Shown piece after piece: positions 1 through 10,928 of a stretch of DNA of 64,000 bases (its first letter is position 1; each line of letters starts with the position of its first letter). The stretch is from Sphagnum compactum. Its lineage: Eukaryota > Bryophyta > Sphagnopsida > Sphagnales. The translations under genes and the position numbers were made by a program. Location of the stretch: contig OZ234502.1 in the NCBI GenBank assembly GCA_965153455.1, forward strand, positions 4,877,267-4,941,266, in the 5' to 3' direction. The notes below the pieces were generated by a model. It was not told the DNA's origin and did no database searches. It was given only the letters and a program-made list of their open reading frames with translations.

Positions 1-348
1 AAACCTTGACAAATACAAAATCCCAGAACCCCAAAGATCACAGAAACCATAGTTAGTGATGGGCATGAGATAGTTCACTCAAAACCCTAACCCCTGTGCC
101 CTAACAAGAACCGGAACCAATATTCTAAAGAAAATCGGGTTCAATTCTATATCAAACCCTATCTAGAACTGACCACTTTTGGTTTTCCCAGTTTCCACTT
201 GTGATGTAAATCAACGGTTCGGAACACTGGTTCCACTCTGAAAGTGGCCTTTGTAGGACCAGTTATGAGGTAGTGGAACAATATAGCCCCACGAAGCTGG
301 ACAAATTCCGAGATGGATCATGCCTGGCAGATTTGAAGTGTAACTGGA
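1..348. other. Intergenic, no gene recognised
   Basis: No reading frame or RNA gene is recognisable. There are short AAACCCTAA-like (telo-box) strings near position 84, with no gene visible close by. Confidence 0.5.
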
Positions 349-661
349 AGCATCTCCAGCAGTGCTCAGTATGTGACCCTGCAAAAATATTTCTCACATC
401 CAAGTTTAGTGATTTTATTTTATTTTTGCAACTACGCCCCTAAACTAAAATGAGGACTGAAAATAGGTGGGAGACAAGGAATTGCAACCCACATGGATCA
501 TTCAAACTATCTGACCAATCAACAGCAGGTGTTATGCTTTGCTGTGCAACCTTTTACCAGCCTCAGCAAACTATCCAAAAATGACCCAAACTGGTATGGT
601 CTAACTTTTCATGTCCAATTTTAATTTGTTGAGTCACATACTGAGCACCAATGGAGCTGCT
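349..661. mobile_element. MITE, family A copy 1
   Basis: About 313 bp with imperfect terminal inverted repeats. The left end reads AGCATCTCCAGCAGTGCTC and continues AGTATGTGACC. The right end, reverse-complemented, reads AGCAGCTCCATTGGTGCTC and continues AGTATGTGACT. There is no coding capacity. Two further copies lie at 51256-51636 and 58716-59034 with the same interior order (a TTTAGTTGTT-like block, AATTGCAACCCA, a CATCCAATTTTAATTTG-like block before the right end). Copy 2 is flanked by TTA on both sides, which suggests a PIF/Harbinger (Tourist-like) element. Copy 1 has no clean target duplication, so the superfamily is inferred. Confidence 0.72.
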
Positions 662-1224
662 AGACAATGCCTCGTATTCAAGGAAGCATGTGTTAATAAA
701 TTAGCGATTCCAAAAATTTGATGGTTCCCAGATACGTGGGGGTCGGTTGACTTAGGGCGCCATGCCGAGTTGGCTATTAAGTTCCTCCAAGATGTTGTGT
801 CAACACGTCATTCAAAATATAATTTAATAATTTGTCCGCAGTCGTATTTCAACGCCGGCAGGTCTTGAAGCTCGATTTCAAGCCTCTACCTCCTTTGATC
901 TAGCACTGACGTATATTTTGGTGATTAGAATCCCGACTTGCCTCTAGTCCCTTTGATCTAGCACTGACGTGTAATTTAGTGATCAGCATCCGGTTGTTCA
1001 ACAAACGAGACTTTACTTTCTCGGTGGCCAACTGTCTGATGACGAGCAGCTCCCAGCAAACTCGACGTCGTTGCAATGCTCTCGCCTTTGAATAATGCAT
1101 AACCGCGATGGTCATATTATTCCCTTTTTTTTTGGTACCATCCGATTGACATGCGATTAGCCAAGACTTGGCGTGCAAGGGAGATTAATTAATTTGGGAG
1201 TCGGCGATGTCGGGAAGTCTGGAG
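662..1224. other. Upstream region of peptide gene 1, with a small tandem duplication
   Basis: No gene is recognised. A block beginning CCTTTGATCTAGCACTGACG occurs at about 893 and again at about 950, so roughly 42 bp is duplicated at a 57-bp period. The region lies 650-750 bp upstream of peptide gene 1 and could be distal promoter. Confidence 0.4.
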
Positions 1225-1360
1225 GTCAAAACAAAAGTGCATTCGCGTGAGGATGAAGGATCAGGCTGCTTCTTTGCAGTGGTCGAAAAATTGAAGACCC
1301 GACCGCCCCTGGGCCCAGGGCGATCATGCCTGTAAAATGTCGCACCAGTCGATGCTTAGT
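1225..1360 (+). promoter_or_regulatory. Putative promoter block of peptide gene 1
   Basis: Positions 1225-1252 (GTCAAAACAAAAGTGC followed by a CGCGTGAGG core) resemble 18327-18355 upstream of peptide gene 2. About 120 bp downstream in both loci a second similar block follows (CAGTCGATG here, CAGTCGACGATGG there). The pairing and spacing suggest retained promoter homology. A weak TATA-like stretch (TGTAAAATG) lies near 1330, about 300 bp before the start codon. This is a by-eye alignment. Confidence 0.4.
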
Positions 1361-1478
1361 GCATTAAGCAGCTTGATTGTATTCCATACGTCCCAGATTG
1401 CTCTGCAAGTTGTGATACCTCGTGCATATCCATCAGACTTTACATTGCGATTCGACACTTTCAGGATTGGACAATCAA

Positions 1479-1582
1479 TTGAATAGCATTCGCTGTTGCT
1501 CTACTTGGAAATGGTGGCTCTCTGTTGCTCTTGAATAGCATTTGCTGTTGCTCTACTAGGATAGTGGATCTCTCTGTTGATC
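1479..1582 (+). repeat. 52-bp tandem duplication in the leader of peptide gene 1
   Basis: Two adjacent copies of a 52-bp unit start at 1479 and 1531 (TTGAATAGCATTCGCTGTTG and TTGAATAGCATTTGCTGTTG) and differ at a few positions. They end about 40 bp before the first ATG, so they probably lie in the 5' leader. Confidence 0.85.
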
Positions 1583-1623
1583 TCTTTGGCAAATGCTTTA
1601 ATCTAGCAACTTAGATAATTTCT

Positions 1624-2049
1624 ATGACAATAATCATGGCTCCGAGGCTCTTCTCGGTGATAGGAACAGTGTGTTTCATGACCCTGGCACTGTTGGACGC
1701 AACACAACTGCAGGGCGTACCTGCGACGAGGTTACCTTTACCAGGAAACCACGACGCGCCAGTCATCATCGATACGGGTGACCTTAAACCAGATTTCATG
1801 CTCGACATATTCACGGACTGCCAACAAGATGAATCAGGCTGTTCTCATAATCACGAAAACTCTCGAAGATTTGAAGGTGCAATTCCTGCAGCACGTCCTC
1901 CTATAAGCAACGTTGAAACAACAAAAGTCGGGGGTGAGAACTCCTCTAATGACCTCCTCCACGGCCGTCCTTTCAAATTTCACGCTCAAAGGGCAGATAG
2001 GGGAACTCCAGTGCCGCCACCACCAAACGGCAACCCTGGTCAACACTAG
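1624..2049 (+). CDS. Secreted signalling-peptide precursor, IDA/PIP/CEP-like (copy 1)
   Basis: Intronless ORF of 141 aa, or 137 aa if the second in-frame ATG at 1636 is used. The paralogue at 24205 starts at the residue matching the 1636 Met (MAPRLFS). A hydrophobic signal sequence (about residues 6-22 of the 137-aa form) is followed by a variable acidic/polar region and a conserved TDCQQDES block (about 60-67). The C-terminus is RGTPVPPPPNGNPGQH, with His as the last residue. The 146-aa paralogue keeps the same order and ends RGSPVSGPPQGNAGGH. Precursors of IDA, PIP and CEP signals have this plan: a secretion signal, a non-conserved spacer, and one short Pro/Gly-rich peptide at the extreme C-terminus. 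The RG-x-PVPP part recalls IDA and the G-x-G-H-like end recalls PIP/CEP. The predicted product is apoplastic and would be matured by proteolysis and proline hydroxylation. Family membership is inference; paralogy and overall plan are seen directly. Confidence 0.72.
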   Translation: MTIIMAPRLFSVIGTVCFMTLALLDATQLQGVPATRLPLPGNHDAPVIIDTGDLKPDFMLDIFTDCQQDESGCSHNHENSRRFEGAIPAARPPISNVETTKVGGENSSNDLLHGRPFKFHAQRADRGTPVPPPPNGNPGQH

Positions 2050-5000
2050 TCAATAAGCCACTAGTGCATTAATCCTAGTCTTGTCTTTTGCAACTTGCGA
2101 CGTCGAAACTTCGATACTGATTCTGATGAAGTTGCTACTAGAATTGGCACACAACACTTTCGACACTTGCAATACTCCGCCGGATTGGTTTCGCGGCCAA
2201 CAACTGAATCAGCTCAAGCTCTAGCAATAGTAGATCAGTGGCACTCACTACGGCGCCTACAACTTAGATGCACTAAGTCCCACAATACAAGCAGCGCTGC
2301 ATCAAACCTGTTTGAATATGAAAAATCAGTTCTTAGCAATACATCAAGGAATTGAAAATCTAGAATTTCTCGGGTCGTTAGCAGAAGTTCCCCAATTCTT
2401 GAATGTCAGCTAGCATTTTATGGCCTCTGAAGGTGCTAGTGTTGGAAGTACCAAACGAAATTCTGTTGTTCTAGTGCCGTCCTATACGGATGCGATTTCA
2501 AAGGAGTGAACCTCATGATCGCCTTGTGAAAAATCAAAGTTTGAAGCTTTACTAATTTCTTTTCAGTTCATATGTTCACAAATCTTAAACCCATTTTAAA
2601 CCTTGTAAAAATATCAGATTGTTTGATGTGATTCTTCTTCGTCTCCGTCTTGAGTCAATCGTTAGAACATGGTGGACTTTAGAATCAGCTGGAGGGTTGC
2701 AGTCTGATCAGGATTTCAGTGTGATTAAAAGCACTAATTCGTGACTGAAGTAATAGTTAAATTAGCCCATGATTAAGCATGATCAACAGAACTTTGACAA
2801 GGTCCATCCCCTCTCCAAGGTCTTAAAAAACAGGAAGAATTCGCTTCAAGCCTCACAGCTCCTCCTAATGCATCATTTCAAGGAAACCATCGGCAAGGTC
2901 TATTTTGGAGCACACAGCCATGTACTTAGCCAACTAGGGCTTCGCTTTGCTTGTTTCACTCAACCATTTTCGCGCATTTTATCAGATACAATTTTTTTTT
3001 CCATCACAATTCTTTTGGGGGTAAAAATGGAATTCTTCTTTTCTTTTTCAACACCATCTCTTCAATGAGCAGAAACCAAAAGCTCCCAACACAAAAAAAT
3101 TGTGATCAAACTTCAGAAGCAATATTATTTAGTCTTCCCCCAACACCCCTCCTCATGTTTGAAAATACTTATCGCAAGATTGAAAACTGACTGGAACTAC
3201 TGAACAACATGAAACCGCACCGTTTTTAGTTTCCAAAACCTCTGTGCTTTTCCTTGTGAGATAGAAATAGTTGTCTCATTTGTAAGCTTTTTGCCTTCTC
3301 TCTCTTCTGTGGGCATGAAAGGTTTCCTCTCTTGGAAATTGTGACACATGGTACTATGTATAATACTTAACGTCATTCATAAGATGATAGGAATTAAAGA
3401 GAGGAGTATGGAAATTTGTTAGACAAATTTGTATGTAGATCAAAGGCCATGGTTTTTATTTGCAGAATTAAGAACTGGTCCACAAGTTCATCACCCTTAT
3501 GGAAGGGGATCCAAAAACTTGTAAGCTGGGTGTTGAAGACATATATGTTAAGATTCCCCCCAAAAGAGAAGCGCATCTATGCTTGCAATAATAAGCTGTT
3601 CAAGCACGGTTCCATTTTGCTACCCAATATACAAAGCCTTCAATCTCAATGAATTGAAAGTCAATCTAGAAGAAGACCCTGGCTAATTGATAACATTCAT
3701 GGTGAGAATGAAGCAATACCCACCAGTGCACCATGTAGGATGGATGGTGTGTGGACAGGAAACACTTTTTCATATGTACTCCTGTCCCTTGCTATGTACT
3801 AACCATTCACTTGCATCCACCTACCTAGTATCCGCCAAGTGCCTTTCATACTTACCTACCTATGGGTTTAAGTAAATCCTGAATAATCCTACATCTTTAT
3901 TTACTTACTTAGGTATCGTCATGCTACTTGCCTATTTACACACTTAGTGACCAGTGATTTATTTTTTTGACAAATTTTTCTTTTTCAAACAAATTAGGAT
4001 TTTTCCAGAAAATTTCTTTCCCAGTGCAAATTTGATTCATTATTTCATTTTGTTGGAAAAATTCTCCAAATTTTCAATATCAAAAAATTGGGGAAAATAG
4101 CACACAATGCGCTTAACCAAATATTTTTGGGTCTATATTATTCTTTGAAATGATGTGTACAGTGGTACATTTAGGGTTACTTACATATCCCCCTCCCCAC
4201 CTCCAAAGGAAATTTTCTTGTGCCCACCTAAAATTTCATCTCAGTATGAATCCTGAAACACAGCATTTAACGCACAACATTCCAGAGTAATTATAGTAGT
4301 TGTACAGGTAGGAGTAGTGAAAACATATGTAGCAGCAGTGGAGACGCTCAGGAAAAAGGAAAGACAGGATGAAACTCAGTTTACCACCAAAATTAGTTTG
4401 GGTCCAATTATTTCATTTTGTAAATTTTTCACTAACATGTACGCGTTTGATGCCCTACTATGCCAAAACTGGCCATTCTCACCCCTAATCGCCTGACTTT
4501 ACAAATAACTCTAATGTCCGACAAATATTTCCAAAGAGTTATAGCATATTCATGCCTTGAAAAATACGTGGCACCTTAGAGATTTTATAGCAGGCCTCAC
4601 ATATTTCAGGTACACTGAAGCTGGCTCCATAATATGTGCAAGGACAATAGAGTAAAGTCAAGGAAACCCATGGTATGAAAAAGGACATTTTTGACCAAAA
4701 GGTAGAATGGGATCATAAAGTTAGGCTCATAAAATATTGGCCTTACTGAGGTTGGAACCCATTTTAATATCAATAGTGGTGTTTAAACGAGTTTCATCTT
4801 ATGTTTCAACTTTCATTACTAGTATCATTGCAACTTCAATTAGTAATGGTTCTTGTTACAATCTTATCATATTAAATATTGATTTTCACTGTTTTATATT
4901 AAGTTTTAACAAATTTCATTCACTTCACAAATAACAGGCCTTGGGGCCATTAACAATTAGGGTTCAAAAAAAGAAAAAAAACTTAGAATTTTTTTTAAGA

Positions 5001-6529
5001 TTACATTTTGTAATCAACATTTACATGAAATAAATTTAAATTAAAAATTTGAATAATTTAAAATAAAATAATTTGTGTTGATAATGATAATTTTTCACAT
5101 GCATATATAATTGTGCATCAATAGGGGGTGTCAAACATGTGCTTATGTCACCAAAGATTAGTGCTAGTCGCTGAAGTGGAAATTAGCATCAATTGTTACT
5201 TGTACACATAGTTGACTTAAACGTTTGTGGATGAGAATAGTGCTGATCCGAAAAATGACCTCAAGGTCCCTTTTTCAGATTAACATTGATTGTTTGAAGT
5301 GTCTCTTCACACTTTACCCTCACATTTCACCTTTTTGACATAACCATATGATAAGCAGGTGATGTATAGAAATGGCATCAAAGTTTAACAAAGGATGTTG
5401 ATCTCCTTTCATTGATTTTCACATTAGCATTGATGATAATAAGTGATGATTTTACAGACATGAGCTAAGGTTTGACACCCATTAATATTTAGTTTACAAG
5501 CAGAAATGTAAGAAAATCAAAATAAGTTTCTAAAATCATTTATAACATGTTTTTCCACATGATTATGTTTTGCACGCGTAATCTACGTTTAAAGTTAGAA
5601 ATTTTGAATCTAATGAATACAAACAACTAGCCCAATGATTTTTTTAAAAAATCATTTCCCGCATAGTCCTTGCTTCAAAATTTCAACACTTTAAACTATC
5701 ATATGATTGTTTTTTTTCATCATGTTGACTTAATGAACATGTAGTTGCATTAAAAAAAAACATGTTTTTCTTGTGTGAAAAGGTTAAAATCAACTACATT
5801 ATTTATGCATTCCTTTTATGAAAACTGTAGTATGAACAACTAACCATAAATTAATCGAAGACTCGTTTGAAAAACTTTTCCTAATATTCAATAATTATCA
5901 AATTTAAAAAATAATATTCTTCATATTATAAATATAAAAACACAACAATACATCATAGTTGTAATATATTGAACATTATAAAATTTAATTTAAAATTATC
6001 TTTTATAATCCTTTTTCAGGTAGACATTCCTTTTTGGACCACAGTTTCCCTTGGGGGATTCATAAGAGGTTGGGGATGAAATCTAAACTCAAACATATTA
6101 AGGTTAGTTTACATATAGCTTTAGTGTGTTTAGCTATCTTCCTAGATAACTTGAACTTGGGGATCCTGATTTAGTTTTCAAACCCCATATTTAAAGTGCT
6201 TAAAATCAACCAAAAAAATTCTGGAATTTTTTTAAACAGTGGTTTCGTTTGCACTAGTTGCAAGTTATTTTAAATGGTGAAAAATAAGTGTGTTTTTGGG
6301 TTTTTCGTCACCAAATCTCAATTTTTTCAAAAAAATCACCAGATTTTGGTATCAACTATCTACTAACTATAGGTAGCATACAATATAGAAGAATGCTCAA
6401 GACTATTTTTTGACTTTCATCTTTTGTTTATACCCTGATTTGGTTTTAAATCATCTCGACTTCTGCTACATCACAAAATTGAAAAGAGAAAACAAGAAAA
6501 AAAAACCATAGGAACTCTTTCACCATGAT
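2050..6529. other. Long AT-rich intergenic stretch, no gene recognised
   Basis: After a presumed 3' UTR of peptide gene 1, all frames are short and unconvincing. The stretch contains a dispersed repeat around 3700-3850 that resembles sequence at 11650-11800 (shared GGAAACRCTTTTTCAT and TATGTACTAACCAT strings). Most of 3900-6500 is AT-rich with homopolymer runs, and no transposase or polymerase motif is visible. Confidence 0.45.
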
Positions 6530-8590
6530 CTAGTGTAACAGAAAAGTATGGATGGAAGGTCTTTAGGGTTACTGTTTGGACAGGCAAATCTCCATCAGAC
6601 TCATGGCGCCGGAAACTGTCCACTGTTTTGTCGTTTTGTTCTTCACAGAGAGGTTTCCTAGAAGAAGCTTTGATGTGCTGATAAGCTCGTTTTTAAGTTT
6701 ATGTGAAAGTTTAGGGATTAGCATAATGATCGTTGTTTTACTCTTGTATGGAAGGGAATGGTTCGAGCTATGGAGCAAGGGAGTAGCGCGAGTTTTGGAA
6801 GCTAAGTATTCTGGCTGGTGTTGTGTGATTTTGTATGTAGAGATTGATGCAGAATTTGGACTTGTGCTTGAGGGAGGAATGCCCGAAATTAGTAGGTTGT
6901 GACTATCTTTCTGGAGGATTATCTTGCTTTTCCGCTGCACAGTTGACCTCTTAGAAAGAATGTGTGGATTCATGGAAATAAGTCTATGATCAGGGGAATG
7001 ATGAGAGATCTCGTTGAGCGACCAATTGGCAAAGAAGCATGTTTGAGTGATTATTGTTGTGGGGATGTTGAGTGTTTTGGATTATGGAAGAAAGTACCCA
7101 ACAGCCAGGGACCTCCGAGTGTGTGCTTACACCACTTAATTGGGTTCTGTAGAATTTTTCTGGTTGGTGTCAAGCAATATTTGTCAAACTTCCTGAGTTT
7201 GTATTGCAAAGTGAATGGGGACATCAGCATTCCAAGTTGGGCTTTATATGCTGTCAGAAGTTTTAGTGTGTTTTCTACAAGGAAATTATTGCCAGTTGCA
7301 GGTATGGGAATGGCTTGAGTGACATCGGGTTAAGCTGTCGTAGCTGTTTATTGATTGATTGTATTGATGTTGAGGGAAGCTCCAGATATGCCAGTTTGGT
7401 CAGTTGAAGCTCAAGAGAGTGAAATCGGAGTGGTCTGACCACTTTAGACATATTTTCAGTTATCTGACAACATGGGATAGCTAGTCTTCATGAACATGTA
7501 ACAGTGGAAAAGCTGGATAAATTATGGATTTCATAAATCTTGTTTATACAGCTGATGCTGGAATTTGATGTATGTTAAATGTGTTCTTAGGGAGTTTATC
7601 TAGCCCCTCTTTTTTGGTTACACTAGTACAAGTGTTTGTACTAGTTTGCCCAGGGCAATTCCAGAGTTCCAAATACGTATCTGATCAATCCACACAGTGT
7701 ATCTGCACGAAGTCAGCACTTCTGTTCTCGTGATCACTTTCCATGTCGAGAGACAAATTGTATTTTGTAGGCGACAAAGATTCCGTCCTTACCTTCTCCG
7801 AAACGGAATTTTCTGATGCATTGATGAACTTCAGAAGAAACTACCGAGTGCTAGTTGTGCTCTTTTGACATTGATCCGGAGCAGGCAATAGATCAATGAT
7901 TTGACGTGACTGTCACAACAAACTTTCCTTTCTTGGCATTTCCTGTGGGGGAAATGAATGGAAACCTTACCAAATTTTGAATTAACAAAACACAAGGTAA
8001 ACTCTCCAAAGACATTGTGAGACCAATATTTCAATGTTTTATTCTGATTTTTCCACTGTGAAATAAGGGGGATCTTTGTGTTTTCCCATTGTCAAACAAA
8101 CCATTTCATGTTTGCATAGGGGAAATTCAAGTTTTTCTTGATGGTCCCATAGGAAATCCTAAAAAATGCTTGTTGTGTGTTGTTGCTGTTGACTTTGTTG
8201 CATCATCGTGTACAAGTCAAATTTACAAAAGAACTGCCAATAGCTTGTCAGTCAGGTCAGTTGCTGTATTCCAGAAACAGATTAAAAAAAAGGAAAAAAC
8301 AAAAAGAACAGAGAAGAGCGCGTGAGGGTGAGGTTGAAGATCAGACAGGTTCTTGTCCAGGAATAGAAGACCGGCTTAGAAGAGCTTGCAACATTTGCGA
8401 ACTGTGAACAACGAAGTAAGGAAAAGTTGCACGACCAGATTCACTAAGTTGAATAGTAAGCTGATACATATCCAACCTCGCAGGAAAATGTCAACTGGTG
8501 GCAGGGGTCTGGTCAATATGCGTCATTCGAGACTTTTGTCAGGGACGCCTCTTTCATTTCTTCTATGATATTTCGACTTTAGTGGAGGCT
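6530..8590. other. Intergenic region of moderate complexity, nothing identified
   Basis: Base composition is less extreme than on either side, and medium-length frames occur on both strands (6576-6902 +, 6569-6973 -, 6962-7318 +). None shows a domain I recognise. A 10-bp perfect palindrome (ACTAGTACAA, spacer GTGT, TTGTACTAGT) lies at 7622-7645. An old gene remnant or a non-coding transcript is possible. Confidence 0.35.
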
Positions 8591-8645
8591 ATGGAGCAGC
8601 GAGTAGATTTCAAGCACCCTGAAGCACCCTAAAGCACCCTGAATT

Positions 8646-9110
8646 TCAGAGATTCATATCGTTACTACCAGAATTTTTGAGGGAAAACAGGGTAGCGAAG
8701 GTTTTGTGGTCGGTCTGCGGCTGATCAGATGCCTTACAGCCGAGAGTCTGCAATACTGCCCGAAACACCTGAATTTTGAGGCAGTTCATGATTTCCACAC
8801 TTAGGGCGCGACTCCCTACTAGCCTCTGATCGCCAAAGAGTAGTTTTTCGTCATTCATTTGTGCATTCCAACTAGTCGCACAAGCTCGGAAGTAACATTT
8901 CATGAACCCACAAAAGCATTCGTGCCCACCGAAACTCCTGCATTTGCTTTTTGATGTTCCGTCCCCAGTCATAGCTGCCAGTACTACCCCGCATTCCCTG
9001 CTATTCACTGTGGTCCCAATGCTAGAGTAATCCATGAAAGATTGACAAGGAAAGTGACCGCGAATGTCTCTTATTAGGCCTCTGATTTTCGCAAACCGGT
9101 ACTCTGCCAC
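8646..9110 (-). CDS. Unrecognised ORF, 154 aa, in a GC-richer island
   Basis: This open frame sits in an island (about 8590-9400) visibly richer in G and C than its surroundings. The translation is Cys-rich in its middle part, with a Cys-x-Cys cluster around residues 65-75, and has no signal peptide or membrane segment. I do not recognise a family. A short 10-bp motif (AAGCACCCTG or AAGCACCCTA) repeats three times just beyond its 3' end (about 8610-8642). It may be a lineage-specific gene, an exon of a larger gene, or chance. Only the open frame is directly seen. Confidence 0.22.
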   Translation of the reverse strand: MAEYRFAKIRGLIRDIRGHFPCQSFMDYSSIGTTVNSRECGVVLAAMTGDGTSKSKCRSFGGHECFCGFMKCYFRACATSWNAQMNDEKLLFGDQRLVGSRALSVEIMNCLKIQVFRAVLQTLGCKASDQPQTDHKTFATLFSLKNSGSNDMNL

Positions 9111-10322
9111 CTCTATCGCTCAGCTCGTCGTTTGGTTGAGTTCGTACTACGTACTGGTTTCGGCTTCACTGAAACTCGTGTGCCCTTCAGAACGCCTTCC
9201 TTCAACTTCGACAGGCGTATTGCTCGTGTGAACTTCTCCGAGGATCTGCTACACTAGTCCATCATCCTCCGCTTCTGTTCTCAGTCAAAGGCTCGCTAGG
9301 AGCCGGAATCGGCCAAACCCTGGCAGTTCCAGGGCGTTAACAGCGGTGAGGCTACAGAATTGGCAAGACCTACCGATTAGGTCTACAGAGTTCTGCACAA
9401 ATGCTGACCGGCAGATTCATCACGACAATATTAGTCTATTCCAAATGAGAATAAGACCAGAATAAGACTGCTGCTATAATGCATTAAATATGAGTTCTGT
9501 GTAGGGTAAAGCCCAAGGGTGTGTGAGCTGAGAGCCAAATGCAAGCCCAATCTATGGGTAAAGCGCTTCCATGGGCTTTACTGGAATAAGGACCTGCACA
9601 AAGCCAAGTTGAACAAATGCCCCAATTTCAGTAAAGACCATGGTGGAGGGCTTTACCAAGTGTAAAGATCTGCGTTCTTTACAAGAAATCTTGTGACATC
9701 CCTATCATGGAAAAAAGTATGCAGGGCATTTCAAAACTCTGGAACGCTTGCTGAAGTGAGCATTCCAGTTCTTCAAATGCCCCCTAGACAATTGAGGGGA
9801 AAAATACATTCCATAAGGTGCAGCTGTTTACACTAAAAAATCAGTGCAAGACTTTATGTTTTTTTTAAAAACTCAACATGAAACAATCCCTAGGTTTGGG
9901 GAGTGTGTAATGTGTTATGGAACTGGACTCAGTTTTTGCACTGGGCCCAGAGGTTCTTGAACTAGACAAAAAAATTTGTGCCGAAATTGAAACTGCTAGG
10001 TTTAAAAATGTGAAGACCTGAGTGTCTTTTGGGTGTTTTCTAATCACCAAATTTAGCAAAAACGTTTTAAAGAATCCCATCCAGTGCATTTGCTATTTAA
10101 GTATGATGATGGCTAGGACTTATGGTGTACATACATGTCAGTTAACAAGAAGTTGGCCGCTCTAATATGGATGAGGGATGAACACTGGTGAAATTGTAAG
10201 TGGAGAAAAGTGCAAGGCTGAAATTTTGAGGCTGTGGCATGCAGTTAAAAGAACACATAGGGACATAGTTGGAAATTTGAAAGGTTCAAGGTGTCTTTGG
10301 TCTTGATAACTGCCTGACTATA
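9111..10322. other. Intergenic, no gene recognised
   Basis: The first 300 bp continue the GC-richer island and then composition returns to background. A short inverted pair GGGTAAAGCCC / GGGCTTTACC lies at about 9505 and 9649 and could be the ends of a small decayed element, but no target duplication is evident. Confidence 0.35.
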
Positions 10323-10928
10323 CAGTAGAACCTCTATAATTTTATCACCTAGGGACCGGCAGCCAGTGATAAAGTTTGAGAGGTTATAAGTTATGGGAGA
10401 GTTTGGAATTGTGAGGCGCAAGGTTCAAAAGTTGCAGGCTGCTCTTTTTTTCCATTTTCTTTGCATTTTTTATCATCAAGGCAACCTGTCTTTGGCAGAG
10501 AAAAAGGGTGAAAAACATTTGAAGTCCAGCACTTTCTTTCCGAACCTGCTTGTAACCGGAGTATTGTCTCTTCAGCGCACTTCACACTTTGCCCTAAACT
10601 AGATATACACGGTACAAATCTGAGCTACACTCTGCAGAAAGTCGGGAGACCCCTTGGAAAGTCATGGAACGTTCTGGAGCCTTCTTGTCGATACAGTACG
10701 CCATCTCCACCAGAATAGTCTTAAACAGAGGCCTATCACTAACTATTTTCACCATAACTGATCGAGAAATAAACGAATTATAAAATTATAAAATTGTCAG
10801 GAAAGAGGAAAAGTGATAAGTTATAAGAATATAAAATTTTTGCCTGGTCCCATTGATGGACCGGGCCGGAGTGATAAAATTTGAGAGGTTATAAAATTTG
10901 GGGGGGTCAGTTTATAGAGGTTCTACTG
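10323..10928. mobile_element. Pogo-like (Tc1/mariner) MITE, 606 bp
   Basis: Both ends read CAGTAGAACCTCTATAA inwards, a 17-bp perfect terminal inverted repeat. The element is flanked by TA on each side (10321-10322 and 10929-10930). Subterminal blocks are inverted too: GTGATAAAGTTTGAGAGG on the left matches the reverse complement of a right-hand block, and GGGACC-type motifs occur near both ends. There is no transposase. The termini closely resemble those known for plant pogo-like Emigrant/Lemi1 elements, which supports the superfamily assignment. Confidence 0.82.

Noticed and set aside
6569-6973. Complementary open frames on both strands
   Set aside because: Both are open over the same bases and neither resembles a protein family; mutual shadows.
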